Shown here one piece after another: positions 9,068 to 18,252 of a stretch of DNA of 64,000 nucleotides. Below the pieces are notes generated by a model. That model searched no databases. It had not been told where the DNA came from and saw only the letters and a program-made list of their open reading frames with translations. This stretch comes from Aridibacter famidurans (GTDB lineage: Bacteria > Acidobacteriota > Blastocatellia > Pyrinomonadales > Pyrinomonadaceae). Numbering within the stretch: position 1 is the stretch's first letter; the number at the start of each line of letters is the position of its first letter. The DNA lies in assembly GCA_024103495.1 (NCBI GenBank), contig JAGFIQ010000149.1:1-64000 (forward strand), in the 5' to 3' direction. Both the position numbers and the translations under genes were made by a program.

Positions 9068-10441
9068 ATGGTTCGTCTTTCTTGTGTCTGTCTTTGCGTC
9101 TTGTTGAGCGTTGGAATTCTCGTCGCACAAAACACGGAAAAATTCGATATCGTCAGCTACAAGCCCCCTTCGGGTTGGCAGAAAGAGGTGCAGACGCACG
9201 CTGTCCAGTACGGAGCCGAAAATTCAGACGGCGGGATCTGCATCATCACGATGTTCAAACCGGTTCCCGGCGGCGATAACCCGAGAGAGAATTTTAACGC
9301 CTCGTGGGAAGCGATAGTCAAAGAGGCCGTCACCGTTGAGGGCGCGCCGCAGATGGAGCCGGCCACGATCAAGAACGGCTGGACGGCCGAAACGGGAATT
9401 GCGATCTATGAGAACGATGGAAAGAAAGGCGCGGTGATGCTGGTGTCCATCAGCGGCGGCGGCAAGCTGGTGAACATCCTTGTTCTAATGAACAGCGAGT
9501 CCTTTCAGCAGAGTGTCGCGGAGTTTCTGGGTTCGATCGATCTGCCGGCAGTGAAAGCTCCGGACCGGACGACGGCTCAGAACACTTCAAAACAGCCGCC
9601 CAGGAAAAGCAGCTTCAAGTTCAACGAATCGAATTTTGACGACGGCTGGACAAGCACCGAACAGGAAGACTGGGTCGAGGTTGTAAAGGGGGATCTGAAG
9701 GTCCTGCTTCACTATCCGAAAGAGGGAACGATCTTCCCCGCCGACCCCGAGCCCCTTACAAACGCCGCATGGAACATCCTTGTGGCCCCTAGATACAGCA
9801 AGCTGAAAGACTACAGAACCGCCTACATCACCTCATATGACAGGCCCTACCTGGGGATGGGATACGCTACGGACAACGCTTCCGGGGATTCGAAATTCGT
9901 CGTCCTGTTTAGACAGGGCGACAGCGGATGGATCGAGTTTATCGCGCCCGACAAGAGCGGTTTTGTGAAGCAGTTCGGGTTCGATCCGGAGGCGATCAGG
10001 TGGGACAGCTCGAGCGATCTGATGGTCCCGCTTCGCAAGATGGCGACCTACAACAGATTCGCCATCGCCGCGAGCGATTTCAGCGGCACCTGGACGAGTG
10101 ATTTCACGGGCGTTCAGCAGCTTTATCACGTGTATACAGGAAACTACGCCGGGATGAACATCAACCAGTCGAAGGAAGAATTCGTGTTCGGCGCGGGCAA
10201 CAGCTACAGCTGGAAACTGCTGGTCGTGAACGGCATGGTCGGGAATATGAAGTATGCCAACGTAAGTTCGGCAGGGAAGTTTACCGTTCTCAACAACTGG
10301 CAGATCCGGTTCTCGAAGATCGAATCCGGCGCGAAGACCTATCACGCATTCTGGTCGTGTATCAAAGGCGCACGATTGCTGCACCTTTTGAACGCGAACA
10401 GCCCGGGCAGCGGGATCTACTCTGTCTACGGGAAGAAGTAA
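9068..10441 (+). CDS. Exported protein of unknown function with lipocalin-like C-terminus
   Basis: A 457-residue protein. ATG 9068 is chosen because it follows AGGAGC and begins a signal peptide (residues 1-20, GILVAQ). Three parts can be seen: residues 25-180 (SYKPPSGWQKEV, ICIITMFKPVPG, SWEAIVKEAV), a related-looking central part (about 205-330; DDGWTSTEQEDWVEVVKGDL), and a C-terminal beta-rich part of about 95 residues (FSGTWTSDF, YSWKLLVVNGMVG). The GTW start and alternating strands of the last part suggest a calycin/lipocalin-like barrel. This multi-part architecture is recalled from Acidobacteria and Bacteroidetes hypotheticals; no function is known. Confidence 0.8.
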   Translation: MVRLSCVCLCVLLSVGILVAQNTEKFDIVSYKPPSGWQKEVQTHAVQYGAENSDGGICIITMFKPVPGGDNPRENFNASWEAIVKEAVTVEGAPQMEPATIKNGWTAETGIAIYENDGKKGAVMLVSISGGGKLVNILVLMNSESFQQSVAEFLGSIDLPAVKAPDRTTAQNTSKQPPRKSSFKFNESNFDDGWTSTEQEDWVEVVKGDLKVLLHYPKEGTIFPADPEPLTNAAWNILVAPRYSKLKDYRTAYITSYDRPYLGMGYATDNASGDSKFVVLFRQGDSGWIEFIAPDKSGFVKQFGFDPEAIRWDSSSDLMVPLRKMATYNRFAIAASDFSGTWTSDFTGVQQLYHVYTGNYAGMNINQSKEEFVFGAGNSYSWKLLVVNGMVGNMKYANVSSAGKFTVLNNWQIRFSKIESGAKTYHAFWSCIKGARLLHLLNANSPGSGIYSVYGKK

Positions 10442-10494
10442 CGTAATCCAGCAGACGATCGTCCCGGAGTACTACCGGGAACCGATAAGGATCA

Positions 10495-11033
10495 AGTCCA
10501 TGAGAGTTCGAACCGCGTGGTTGCTCCCACGATCTACGGTTACGGGAAGTTTGTCGCCTTTGCGACGGCCGCGACGAATGCGGTTTCGGGTGATTCGAAA
10601 GGCCTTCAGGATATCTTCGTAGTCGAGATCGATTCGGGAAAGGTGATCCGCGCGAGCATCCGTGCGTATCGAGCAACTTCGGAGCGACAGTCGGTAAACC
10701 GGTGATCTCTCGCGAGGGGAACTATGTCGTTTTCGGAAGCAGTCGCAGGCTCGACGACCGGTTCAGTTCGTCCGGAATATTCGCGGTATTTACGGGGAGT
10801 ATCCGGTGATCTTGCTGCGGGATCACTTAAGACACGGGCGTTCCAATTCTTGAGAGCATCGCGGACCTTACACGGACCTTCATCCAAACGCGGGTGATCA
10901 AGACAGGTTTAACTTTGCAGGCACGGTTCCGCCCGCCGACAATCCGAAGTACTGCTCATCGGAAACATTTCCCAGGATTCCAGCAGGGTCTGAGAACACA
11001 AATCGTGCTGCCGCGGTGTTTAAGTCTATGTAG
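10495..11033 (+). pseudogene. Remnant of a PD40/TolB-type beta-propeller protein
   Basis: Three plus-strand pieces read as protein but are split by stops and frame changes. Near 10540-10660: YGKFVAFATAATNAVSGDSK, then LQDIFVVEIDSGKVIRAS. Near 10700-10785: PVISREGNYVVFGSSRR, then SSSGIFAV. Near 10900-11033: FNFAGTVPPADNPKYCSSE, ending at a TAG. The pattern (K-hydrophobic-VAF-A, GD, DIFV-D--G) is that of PD40/WD40-like blades in secreted calcium- or TolB-like propellers. No start and no continuous frame exist, so this is a decayed gene between the exported protein at 9068 and the hydrolase at 11085. Confidence 0.65.
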
Positions 11034-11084
11034 GCTCCAAACTCCACGTCCTTGTCAGCAATCAACCCCGCGAGGCCAGCAAGT

Positions 11085-12101
11085 ATGCGTATCCGACCTA
11101 CCTTTCAAGTCTTTCTATTCGTGCTCGCCCTTTCGCTTCCCGCTTCAGGCCAACACACGCAGGCGGAGATCGACGACTGGTACTTCCAAAGCGAAGACGG
11201 AGCGGCAAGGATCTATGTCAGGGAAATCGGCAAAGGAGAGACCTTCGTCGTGCTGCACGGCGGATTCGGCGCTGAACACAGCTACTTGCTCAAAGCCGTC
11301 GCCGGGCTCGAGAACCGGTTTCACTTCGTCTTTTACGACCAGAGGGGTTCCCTGCTATCGCCTGCGAAGAATGAGGACATCTCGGTCGCAAAACACGTCG
11401 ACGACCTGGAGTCACTGAGAAAAGCTCTGGACCTTGAACAACTGAACCTCCTCGGGCACTCGAACGGAACGCGGCTGGCGATGCTCTATCTTGAGAAGTA
11501 TCCGAAACGTGTCGGCAAGATCGTCATGGTCGGTTCTTTGTATCCGAAGGGAGGCGCCAGGCTTAGTGAAGAAGAACGCAGCCTTCGGAACGGATCGTAC
11601 AGTGCGTTTGCCCAGTTCATGAAACGTGAGGCTGTTTCTAAGGCATACGGTGAATTCGGAATGTCGGGAGCGGAAAAGCCTGCTTCCGAGAGGACCAGGC
11701 AAGAGTCGGAGTCGATGGCGCAGAACTGGCAGAAACTGACTGCCAAACAGAGGGCTCAACTCGACAAGATCAGCAACGCCGCGGCGAACGTTTACCATGT
11801 CGATCGATGGAGGATGATGAAGGCAGTCAAACCGCACTTCAATGAATCAGCTGGAAATGCGGCATTCAAGACTGTCGTGCAGGATTACGACTTCGTAAAG
11901 GTCCTGCGGGCTCATCCATTTCCGATCACGGTCATCAATGGGGATCACGAACAGCTCGATTTCGGAAACAAGCTTTGGCGTCACATCTCTCCGGAGCTTC
12001 CGAATGTCGAGATCCGAGTTATCGAAAAAGCAGGTCACAACATCTGGATCGACCAACCGGCCAGGTTTCAGGAAGAGCTTCGCAAAGCGCTGTCAAAGTA
12101 G
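11085..12101 (+). CDS. Exported alpha/beta hydrolase (proline-iminopeptidase-like)
   Basis: A 338-residue protein. The start at ATG 11085 follows GAGG at good spacing and opens a signal peptide (residues 1-22, LSLPASGQ). The alpha/beta-hydrolase hallmarks are the oxyanion-site LHGGFG (about 57-62), YDQRG (84-88), the nucleophile elbow GHSNG with Ser126, the acid in INGDHE and the catalytic His in KAGHNIW near the C-terminus. DQRG plus HGG is typical of the proline iminopeptidase/S33 branch, so it may cleave peptides or esters outside the cytoplasm. A strong terminator follows. Confidence 0.87.
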   Translation: MRIRPTFQVFLFVLALSLPASGQHTQAEIDDWYFQSEDGAARIYVREIGKGETFVVLHGGFGAEHSYLLKAVAGLENRFHFVFYDQRGSLLSPAKNEDISVAKHVDDLESLRKALDLEQLNLLGHSNGTRLAMLYLEKYPKRVGKIVMVGSLYPKGGARLSEEERSLRNGSYSAFAQFMKREAVSKAYGEFGMSGAEKPASERTRQESESMAQNWQKLTAKQRAQLDKISNAAANVYHVDRWRMMKAVKPHFNESAGNAAFKTVVQDYDFVKVLRAHPFPITVINGDHEQLDFGNKLWRHISPELPNVEIRVIEKAGHNIWIDQPARFQEELRKALSK

Positions 12102-12186
12102 AGTGCTTTCTGTGACGGTTTGAAGATGATTCGGGTTCGAAACTACGGCGCTGATTAAGGAGCGCAAACTGCGCAAAGGACATTCA

Positions 12187-12218
12187 GGGGCTGTCTCAAA
12201 AGACAGTCTCTTTTTTTG
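12187..12218 (+). terminator. Rho-independent terminator of the alpha/beta hydrolase
   Basis: The stem CTGTCT / AGACAG around CAAA, within a GGGGCTGTCTCAAAAGACAG segment, is followed by TCTCTTTTTTT. It lies about 90 bases after the stop codon at 12101. Confidence 0.8.
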
Positions 12219-12239
12219 ACAAGGCTCGAGAAATTCACC

Positions 12240-12480
12240 CGGCGGGTTCTGACAAGCTATCAGTTGCCCCCCGCTTCAGAGGGGAGTGCTGCGGAACGGT
12301 GTATATGGGGCTTTAGCCCCGAGTTAGCCGGCTGAAGCCCCCTTATTGGTTGTGTGCCCATCTGTAACCCCCCGCTAAAGCGAGGGCAACTGATGTTTCT
12401 CAGCAACGCGATTCTTAGTTGGAGACGACTGGGAATGGCTTCCAGCCCTATCTTTCAGACAGCCCCATTGGGACATTCGG
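12240..12480. repeat. Family A stem-loop repeats
   Basis: Two CAGTTGCCCC(C)GCTTCAG or CCCCGCTAAAGCGAGGGCAACTGA hairpins in opposite orientation flank a GCCGGCTGAAGCC module, followed by a tail sharing AGACAGCCCC with the terminator upstream. Confidence 0.65.
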
Positions 12481-12504
12481 TCGATACGATGTTTGCCGCC
12501 AACG

Positions 12505-13344
12505 TCAATCGCTATCAGGCACTCCGGCCCAAAGCACCTGTTCGATCATCCAACCGTCTCCGTTTCTGGACAGCAGCATATAGTCGACGCCCCAGTACGC
12601 CGTTACTTTGATCGCCGCGATGTGGTTCATCGCGTCCAGGATCTCTACTTTTCTGGGGGCATCCGCGCCCGGAAACGACTTCTTTTCCGCCACGCTCCTG
12701 GCGAATGCGATCGCCTGATCGAATGTCATTCGTGAACCCGGCCGATATGCTCGCAAGTCTTGGTTATAGCCGAACCCGAACTTGAACATCGCGGGCCGCA
12801 GACTCCCCGACAGCTTGGCTGTGTCGCCTTTGTAGAATCCGTCGATGTACAGATATCCCGTATTTCCGATCTTCTCCTGATCCGCCGGCGTCGGAGACGC
12901 TGTTTTTTTCGGGCCTTCCCATAGGATCTGGCGGATCTTCCACTGCCCGTCATTCTTTGCCAGCAGCATATAGTCGATGCCCCACCAGGCGACGACCTTT
13001 GTTATGGCGATCTTCTCTCCGATGTCCAGGACCTCCACGGATCTGGGGGCGTCAGGACCCGGAAACCTGCCGGACTTCTTTACGTCGGCCGCGTAAGCGA
13101 GCGCCTCTTCGTAGGTCATCTGCCCGGCATTCTCGTAAGTATCCGAGTCCTTTTCCTGCCAGAATCCGAACTTGTAGAGTTGCGCATCGAGTGCCTCGGT
13201 AAGTTTCCCGGGATCACCTTCATAGAACCCCTCTATGTATTGCATCGAAGCGCGTTCAACCGCTTCGCGGTCGCTTTGGGCGTGAGCGAGAACGGAGAAC
13301 GCGAACGTGACGATCATTGCTGCGAAGAGTGCTTTTATTTTCAT
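12505..13344 (-). CDS. Exported tandem lumazine-binding/NTF2-like protein
   Basis: A 279-residue protein with a signal peptide (MKIKALFAAMIVTFAF to AHAQ). The start is at ATG 13344, preceded by AAGGAAGC; the open frame extends further upstream without coding character. The mature part is a duplicated domain (about 25-150 and 160-279). Each copy has Y-(I)-(E/D)-GFY-GD--KL--AL---KFGF, an M(T)(Y/F)--A(L/I)AFA segment, APR-VE(I/V)LD and VDYMLL-(K/R)-(D)G-W-I. This is the pattern of putative lumazine-binding (PF12893-type) members of the NTF2-like superfamily. Both copies are complete. The function is unknown; two modules in one chain would mimic the usual NTF2 dimer. Confidence 0.85.
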   Translation of the reverse strand: MKIKALFAAMIVTFAFSVLAHAQSDREAVERASMQYIEGFYEGDPGKLTEALDAQLYKFGFWQEKDSDTYENAGQMTYEEALAYAADVKKSGRFPGPDAPRSVEVLDIGEKIAITKVVAWWGIDYMLLAKNDGQWKIRQILWEGPKKTASPTPADQEKIGNTGYLYIDGFYKGDTAKLSGSLRPAMFKFGFGYNQDLRAYRPGSRMTFDQAIAFARSVAEKKSFPGADAPRKVEILDAMNHIAAIKVTAYWGVDYMLLSRNGDGWMIEQVLWAGVPDSD

Positions 13345-13463
13345 TATTGCTTCCTTATATATGTATTGATCGGATCGCCTGCTTACAGGCCGACTGCAAA
13401 TCCTGCTGTTTCGCAATGTTCTCGCGAATTGAAAAACAGAGATCTTCACGCGGTGGCTGCCGG

Positions 13464-15005
13464 TCAACGACCGGCGACCTTCAGGAACTTGTCCTGTCCC
13501 TCGATCAGCGCAGTGACACCTTCGCGCTCGGTCGATTCGAAGGTCCAGGTCGTCGGGGAAAGAACCAGGAAATCAACTGCGAAAGAGTCCCCGGTCAGGT
13601 GAGTCAGCTTTGACGAATGACTCCCGATTCCCGCAAAAAGCGAGTTGTCTCTTAACGTGATCTCGATCTCGCCGAATTCATCGTTGCTGTAAACACCCAC
13701 GTAATTGCTCAAAGGGAAGCTCGGCTGTTTAATGGACGCCGGCTGCCCGGTCTCCGAATCGCTCGTGTTCGAATCCGAACGCCTCTGTTCCGTTCTTCTC
13801 AGGTAGTCATCGATCGCCGGATTTCCTTCGATGCTTAAGTCCCTTTTTCCCAACAGATAGTCGTAGATCTCATTCGCGACCAGGTCCGGAAGAAAGAAAC
13901 TCTCGACGCTTTCATTCACGAGCACGACCACGCCGATCTTGTGCTCAGGCATAAAGGACGTGTGCGGACGAAACCCTGCAAAGGTGCCGAATGAATGTAT
14001 GAACTCCTCGCCTTTGTACGTCGCCAGATTCCATCCAAGGCCGGCCGCGTAACGCCGGTATGTGTAAAAAGTGCGGTCCTGATTTATCTGCGGAGAGATG
14101 AGTTCCCGGACGACGCGCGGCGAAAAGACCTGCTCCCCTTTGTACTTTCCGGCATTCATCATCACGATAAGCCAATTCGCCAGATCCTCAGCGGACGAAA
14201 CGGTCCCGCCCGCGGCGTGCATCGTCTTGTCGTCTTTATACGGAAGTTCGACGAAGCCTCCGTCTTCATATCCGTAAGGCAGCGCGAAGTTTCCACTTGC
14301 TGTCGCTTTCGACGCGTACGACGAAGTGTTCCGCATGCCGATCGGCTCGAATATCAGACTCTGCGCCAGATCTTTCCAGGACTTGCCCGTCGCTTCCTCA
14401 AGCGCCAACCCCGTGACGATATAGCCCAGGTTCGTGTAACGGTATGCGGGCGAGGTGGCGTACCCGTACTTCGACAGATTTTCGATCAGAATGTCCTTGT
14501 CGTACTGGCCCGAAAAAGACGTCCTGAACCCGAGCCCGTTGCTCCTCAGTCCCCCGCGATGTGTGAGAAGGTCCCGCAACGAGATCTGCTCCTCGGAAAG
14601 CGGCGCCTTCAGCTTTAGGCCCGGGAGATAGGTGCTGATCGGTACATCAAGATCTATCTTGCCGTTCTCCGCCAGGATCTTTGCGGTCGCCGCGGTGAAA
14701 ACTTTTGTGCCCGATGCGATATAGAACTGGGTCTGGGCGTTTACGGGAAGTCCCCTGTCCAGGTTTCGATAGCCATAGCCTTTTGAAAAAACTATTCGAT
14801 CGTCCTTCACGATCGCGACCGCCATTCCGGGCGCGGTAGGGAACTTTTCCCTCAGATTCCTGATGTGACTATCCAGCTTCTCTGCATCGACCGCGCTCAA
14901 ATTCCTACCGCCATCTGCCCCCTGGCTTCTGACTTCGGAAGGCAAGAAAGTCGCGAGCCAAAGGGGCAGGATGGCGATAACCAGAAATGTGCGAACAATA
15001 CTCAT
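13464..15005 (-). CDS. Secreted beta-lactamase-family serine hydrolase
   Basis: A 513-residue class C beta-lactamase/PBP-fold protein with an N-terminal signal segment (about 1-28). Catalytic motifs: SxxK at Ser98-Lys101 (ASGTK), YxN at Tyr190-Asn192 (YTNLGY) and, in place of KTG, HSFG at 337-340. This motif set is usual for esterase/D-aminopeptidase-like members rather than true antibiotic-destroying enzymes. After the fold (to about 400) there is a linker rich in Arg, Ser and Asp and a C-terminal beta-rich domain of about 85 residues (SNYVGVYSNDEFGEIEI), as in Pab87- or DAP-like lipocalin domains. The substrate is unknown. A promoter candidate lies at 15079-15107. Confidence 0.9.
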   Translation of the reverse strand: MSIVRTFLVIAILPLWLATFLPSEVRSQGADGGRNLSAVDAEKLDSHIRNLREKFPTAPGMAVAIVKDDRIVFSKGYGYRNLDRGLPVNAQTQFYIASGTKVFTAATAKILAENGKIDLDVPISTYLPGLKLKAPLSEEQISLRDLLTHRGGLRSNGLGFRTSFSGQYDKDILIENLSKYGYATSPAYRYTNLGYIVTGLALEEATGKSWKDLAQSLIFEPIGMRNTSSYASKATASGNFALPYGYEDGGFVELPYKDDKTMHAAGGTVSSAEDLANWLIVMMNAGKYKGEQVFSPRVVRELISPQINQDRTFYTYRRYAAGLGWNLATYKGEEFIHSFGTFAGFRPHTSFMPEHKIGVVVLVNESVESFFLPDLVANEIYDYLLGKRDLSIEGNPAIDDYLRRTEQRRSDSNTSDSETGQPASIKQPSFPLSNYVGVYSNDEFGEIEITLRDNSLFAGIGSHSSKLTHLTGDSFAVDFLVLSPTTWTFESTEREGVTALIEGQDKFLKVAGR

Positions 15006-15072
15006 ATCAAAACCTCAAGGATATTTGGCTCAAACTTCTAAAGCTGAAAATGTATGGCTTGCTTATTCTCTC

Positions 15073-15107
15073 GGTATGACCATAATACCATATCAGTCAC
15101 AGGTCAA
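15073..15107 (-). promoter_or_regulatory. Candidate promoter and dyad of the serine hydrolase
   Basis: On the minus strand, TTGACC (15107-15102), a 17-base spacer and TATGGT (15084-15079) form a plausible sigma-70 promoter about 75 bases upstream of the start at 15005. The minus 10 box lies inside a dyad with GGTAT and ATACC arms (15073-15077 and 15085-15089) that could bind a repressor. The dyad differs from the BlaI operator at 20291. Confidence 0.5.
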
Positions 15108-15345
15108 CGGGTTTATGATGGGTCTGTAAGGGGCTTGTAGTTTCCATCGGCCGGGTCGCGGGACATTGAAGAAGATTCGGCGGAGTGGCCGGCGGGTGAA
15201 TGACCGGGCAAAGGAACTCTTTCGCTCACGCATTAGGTGACGGATCGAAACATTGCGAGGAAAAACAGATGCAGGTTCACGAAAAGAATCGTATCGAGTG
15301 TCTGCACCGAGGAACTCTCAAGCCGGACGAATCTTGTATCGCAGG

Positions 15346-18132
15346 TCACTTCTCACCCGGCACCTTCGAAACGAACAGATCCAGATCTCCGGCGCTGTTT
15401 ACCGTGGTGTGACCCGTTACGACACATCCTCCGTCGGATGTCGGCGAAACGGTGTATCCGAAACTTTGTCCGGCCTGTGTCGGCAAGATGTTTGTCACCT
15501 TCCTAAGATTTCCATTTGCGTCCGCCTTGAGCAGGATGGCTGCGGTCCCGTAGACGTTCCGGTTTACGGAAAAGCCGGTCAGGCACAAGTTGCCGTCAGT
15601 CGTTTCCGTACCTGTGATGGTCCGGTTGTGCCCCTCCATCTTCAGGACACTTGTCCAGATCGTCTTGCCCCTGGCGTCGACCTTGACCAGGTACGGGTCA
15701 TCGGCGTCCTCGGCGAAACTTGTCGTATATCCGGTCACGAGGAAGCCGCCGTCCTTGAGCCTGGTGACGGAGTGTCCGACGTCAGACGCATCGCCTCCGA
15801 ACGAACGGGACCAGATCAGTTTACCTTCCGAGTCGGTCTTCAGGACATACATATCCCTGTCACCTGCGCCGTAGGTGTAAGTTTGCCCGGCAATGACGTA
15901 ACCGTCGTCGTCATCCGGAACGATCGAGAAACAGCGGTCGCCTTTCTCTCCGCCGAATGTCCGGGACCACTTCTCAACTCCCTGATCATCGGTTTTGATC
16001 AGGAGGCAATCCGGTTCTCCTTCAGGCAATGCACCGGTTGTTTCGCCAATCAGAACAAAACCTCCGTCAACGGAACGCGCCAGTCCCCAGGTCCGTTCGT
16101 CTCCCTTTCCTCCGTATGTCTTCTGCCAGATCAGCTTGCCCTTCAGATCGGTCTTGATCAGCAGAGAATCGAATCCACCGGCTCCGAAACTTTTTGTGAA
16201 GCCGCCAATGACAAAGCCGTCTGACACCTCAAGCACAGACCATCCCGCGTCCTCTTCGGCACCGCCGAACGAGGCCGACCATTCTTGAGTTCCATTGGCG
16301 TTGATCTTGACAACGTAAACGTCATCCCCGCCATTTCCCTGACTCTGAGTCGCTCCAACTGAAAGGAAGCCTCCATCGGTTGTTTGAATCATAAACACTC
16401 CCCTGTCCTGAGCCTTGCCTCCCAGTACGACCTCAAATTTGTCCCCGGATTGATTGGCCGAAACCCTTCTGAAATTGCTTTCGATCACTTCCGCGAGTTC
16501 CGCGTCTCCGCTTTCATTAGCTTTCCTAAAGCCCGTCTCGTAGCTCTGCCTCGCGAGTTCTAACTTGCCCGCGGTCTCATACGCCTCTCCCAGGCTGTCG
16601 TATGGATTCGCCCGTTCCGGATAGTACTCGGTGTTGAGCTTGAACACTGATATCGCGTCCCTGACCTTCTTCTCCGAAAGAAACTGATAGCCAAGTTCGT
16701 TGACGAACTCCTCGGAATCGACATACTTGTTCTTCTTGTCCGCCTTGAACCGCCGAAATAACTTGATCGCCGGCGCCAGGCCATCTTTAGCGATCGTGCT
16801 CTTGATCAGGTCATCCAGTGGGGGCTCGTCCGAGAAGTTCAGAATTGCCTCCATCGCCGGATCGATCCCTTTTCTGTAATTCTCTGACGTTAGTTCGGCA
16901 GCGATCTCGGGGGCGGTCCACTTTCGCGTGTCCCAAGGCCCCATCTGCTCGAACCTTACGAACGAGGCCCGCACGGTGATCCCGCTGTTCGGAAGCACTA
17001 TCTTGTAGTTGTCGCCGTACGGATTCACGTGCGAGGCGGTCGGTTCTCCGACCACGATCGCGTTCGTGTACATCTCCATCTCGTTGACGAAGTACTGAGC
17101 GGCGGAGAAGGTCCTTCGGCCCGTGATCAAGAACAGCTTGCCACGCTTGTCGAGTTTCGACCTGATGATCCCGAGGAGCAGCGGACGAGAACGCAGATTG
17201 CTGCCGCCACGGTTCCAGCGAACGTCGACGACCATCCGTGCCACATCGTTCTTTTCGATGAACTTGAACATACGGTCCGCGAATTCCCGGATGCTTTCAT
17301 CCTCCTTGTCCTGAACCTCGTTGTATCTGAAGTACAACGTCTTTGACTCCGGGAGGTACTCGAACCAGTAGCTGTCCTCCGGATCCCCTTTCTGCCAAAG
17401 CGGAGTCGTAACCGACGGGTCGCGCGCATCGACGAAACTGATCCCGTCGATCCCCTTCTCGGTCTGTGCGTGCCCCTCGAGCAGTAGTTTGCCTTTCGGC
17501 TTCAAAGTTATGGTTGCCCGCTTCCCGTCTTTCTCCAGTTCGAATGTTGCGGAACTGGCGTCGTCGGTGACCCGCAGAGAATGAAGGATCTCCGGCGTGG
17601 TCAAAAAATAGGGCGCGTAAAACCTGGCCCACATCTCGTTGTCCCTTGAGATAAGGGGTGTAACCGCATCGATCGCTTCGGCGGCAGGCAGCTTTCCGAT
17701 CCTTATCACACGTGCGCCGGCGAATTCCGCGAACTCCTTCTCGATCTTCTGAACGAACAGGCCGTCCTCGTAAAGGTACAGCCGAATCGGCAGCGAGCTG
17801 AACGCGATCTTCGGATCGGAATACAAACGGATCCCCGAATGCCCATCGCCGATCAGCGCCGTGATTCGCGACAGCTCGACCGCCACCTCATGGTCTTCGA
17901 GGCTCGGCAATCCTTCGGAAAGCTTGTCGAACGCCTTTTCAAAATCTCCTTTCGGGGTCGTGTGGTACAGGTTCAGGTGTCGCTTTGGAAGTTCGGCCCG
18001 CAGGAACTCGATGTCCTCGCGCCATCGATCCGTAGTCAGCCTTTGCTGTGCGAACACTGCGGATTGAAGCAGGATCAGGCAAATGAACGCCATCAATAAC
18101 CGGTTAGCGGCATACATCTGTTTAGTCTTCAT
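15346..18132 (-). CDS. Secreted S41 peptidase fused to TPR and seven-blade repeat domain
   Basis: A 928-residue protein with a signal peptide (to about residue 28, AVFAQQ) and AAGGAACGG before the ATG. Residues 30-420 resemble S41 (C-terminal-processing/tricorn-like) peptidases: an N-terminal helical part, DARDPSV, RMVVDVRWNRGGSN, and the likely nucleophile Ser343 in RRTFSAAQYF, followed by VVGEPTASHVNPYG. Residues about 465-545 contain TPR-like helices (NPYDSLGEAYETAGKLELA). Residues 565-925 hold seven repeats of about 50 residues with the pattern DGG(F/Y)---G-T----G--D--L(I/V)K-D--G---W---(F/Y)GG, the secreted-propeller pattern usually found alone. It sits between the serine hydrolase gene and blaR1/blaI-like genes on the same strand. 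Confidence 0.87.
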   Translation of the reverse strand: MKTKQMYAANRLLMAFICLILLQSAVFAQQRLTTDRWREDIEFLRAELPKRHLNLYHTTPKGDFEKAFDKLSEGLPSLEDHEVAVELSRITALIGDGHSGIRLYSDPKIAFSSLPIRLYLYEDGLFVQKIEKEFAEFAGARVIRIGKLPAAEAIDAVTPLISRDNEMWARFYAPYFLTTPEILHSLRVTDDASSATFELEKDGKRATITLKPKGKLLLEGHAQTEKGIDGISFVDARDPSVTTPLWQKGDPEDSYWFEYLPESKTLYFRYNEVQDKEDESIREFADRMFKFIEKNDVARMVVDVRWNRGGSNLRSRPLLLGIIRSKLDKRGKLFLITGRRTFSAAQYFVNEMEMYTNAIVVGEPTASHVNPYGDNYKIVLPNSGITVRASFVRFEQMGPWDTRKWTAPEIAAELTSENYRKGIDPAMEAILNFSDEPPLDDLIKSTIAKDGLAPAIKLFRRFKADKKNKYVDSEEFVNELGYQFLSEKKVRDAISVFKLNTEYYPERANPYDSLGEAYETAGKLELARQSYETGFRKANESGDAELAEVIESNFRRVSANQSGDKFEVVLGGKAQDRGVFMIQTTDGGFLSVGATQSQGNGGDDVYVVKINANGTQEWSASFGGAEEDAGWSVLEVSDGFVIGGFTKSFGAGGFDSLLIKTDLKGKLIWQKTYGGKGDERTWGLARSVDGGFVLIGETTGALPEGEPDCLLIKTDDQGVEKWSRTFGGEKGDRCFSIVPDDDDGYVIAGQTYTYGAGDRDMYVLKTDSEGKLIWSRSFGGDASDVGHSVTRLKDGGFLVTGYTTSFAEDADDPYLVKVDARGKTIWTSVLKMEGHNRTITGTETTDGNLCLTGFSVNRNVYGTAAILLKADANGNLRKVTNILPTQAGQSFGYTVSPTSDGGCVVTGHTTVNSAGDLDLFVSKVPGEK

Positions 18133-18252
18133 AACCGTTCCTTATCTCTCGCAGCGGGCAGACTCCGTCCAGGCCGATACGAATGCATCGACAGGTTCAG
18201 GCAGCCATTGACCAAGATATCGGGAATTAAGGACGCTGCCGTATCCGGGGAC

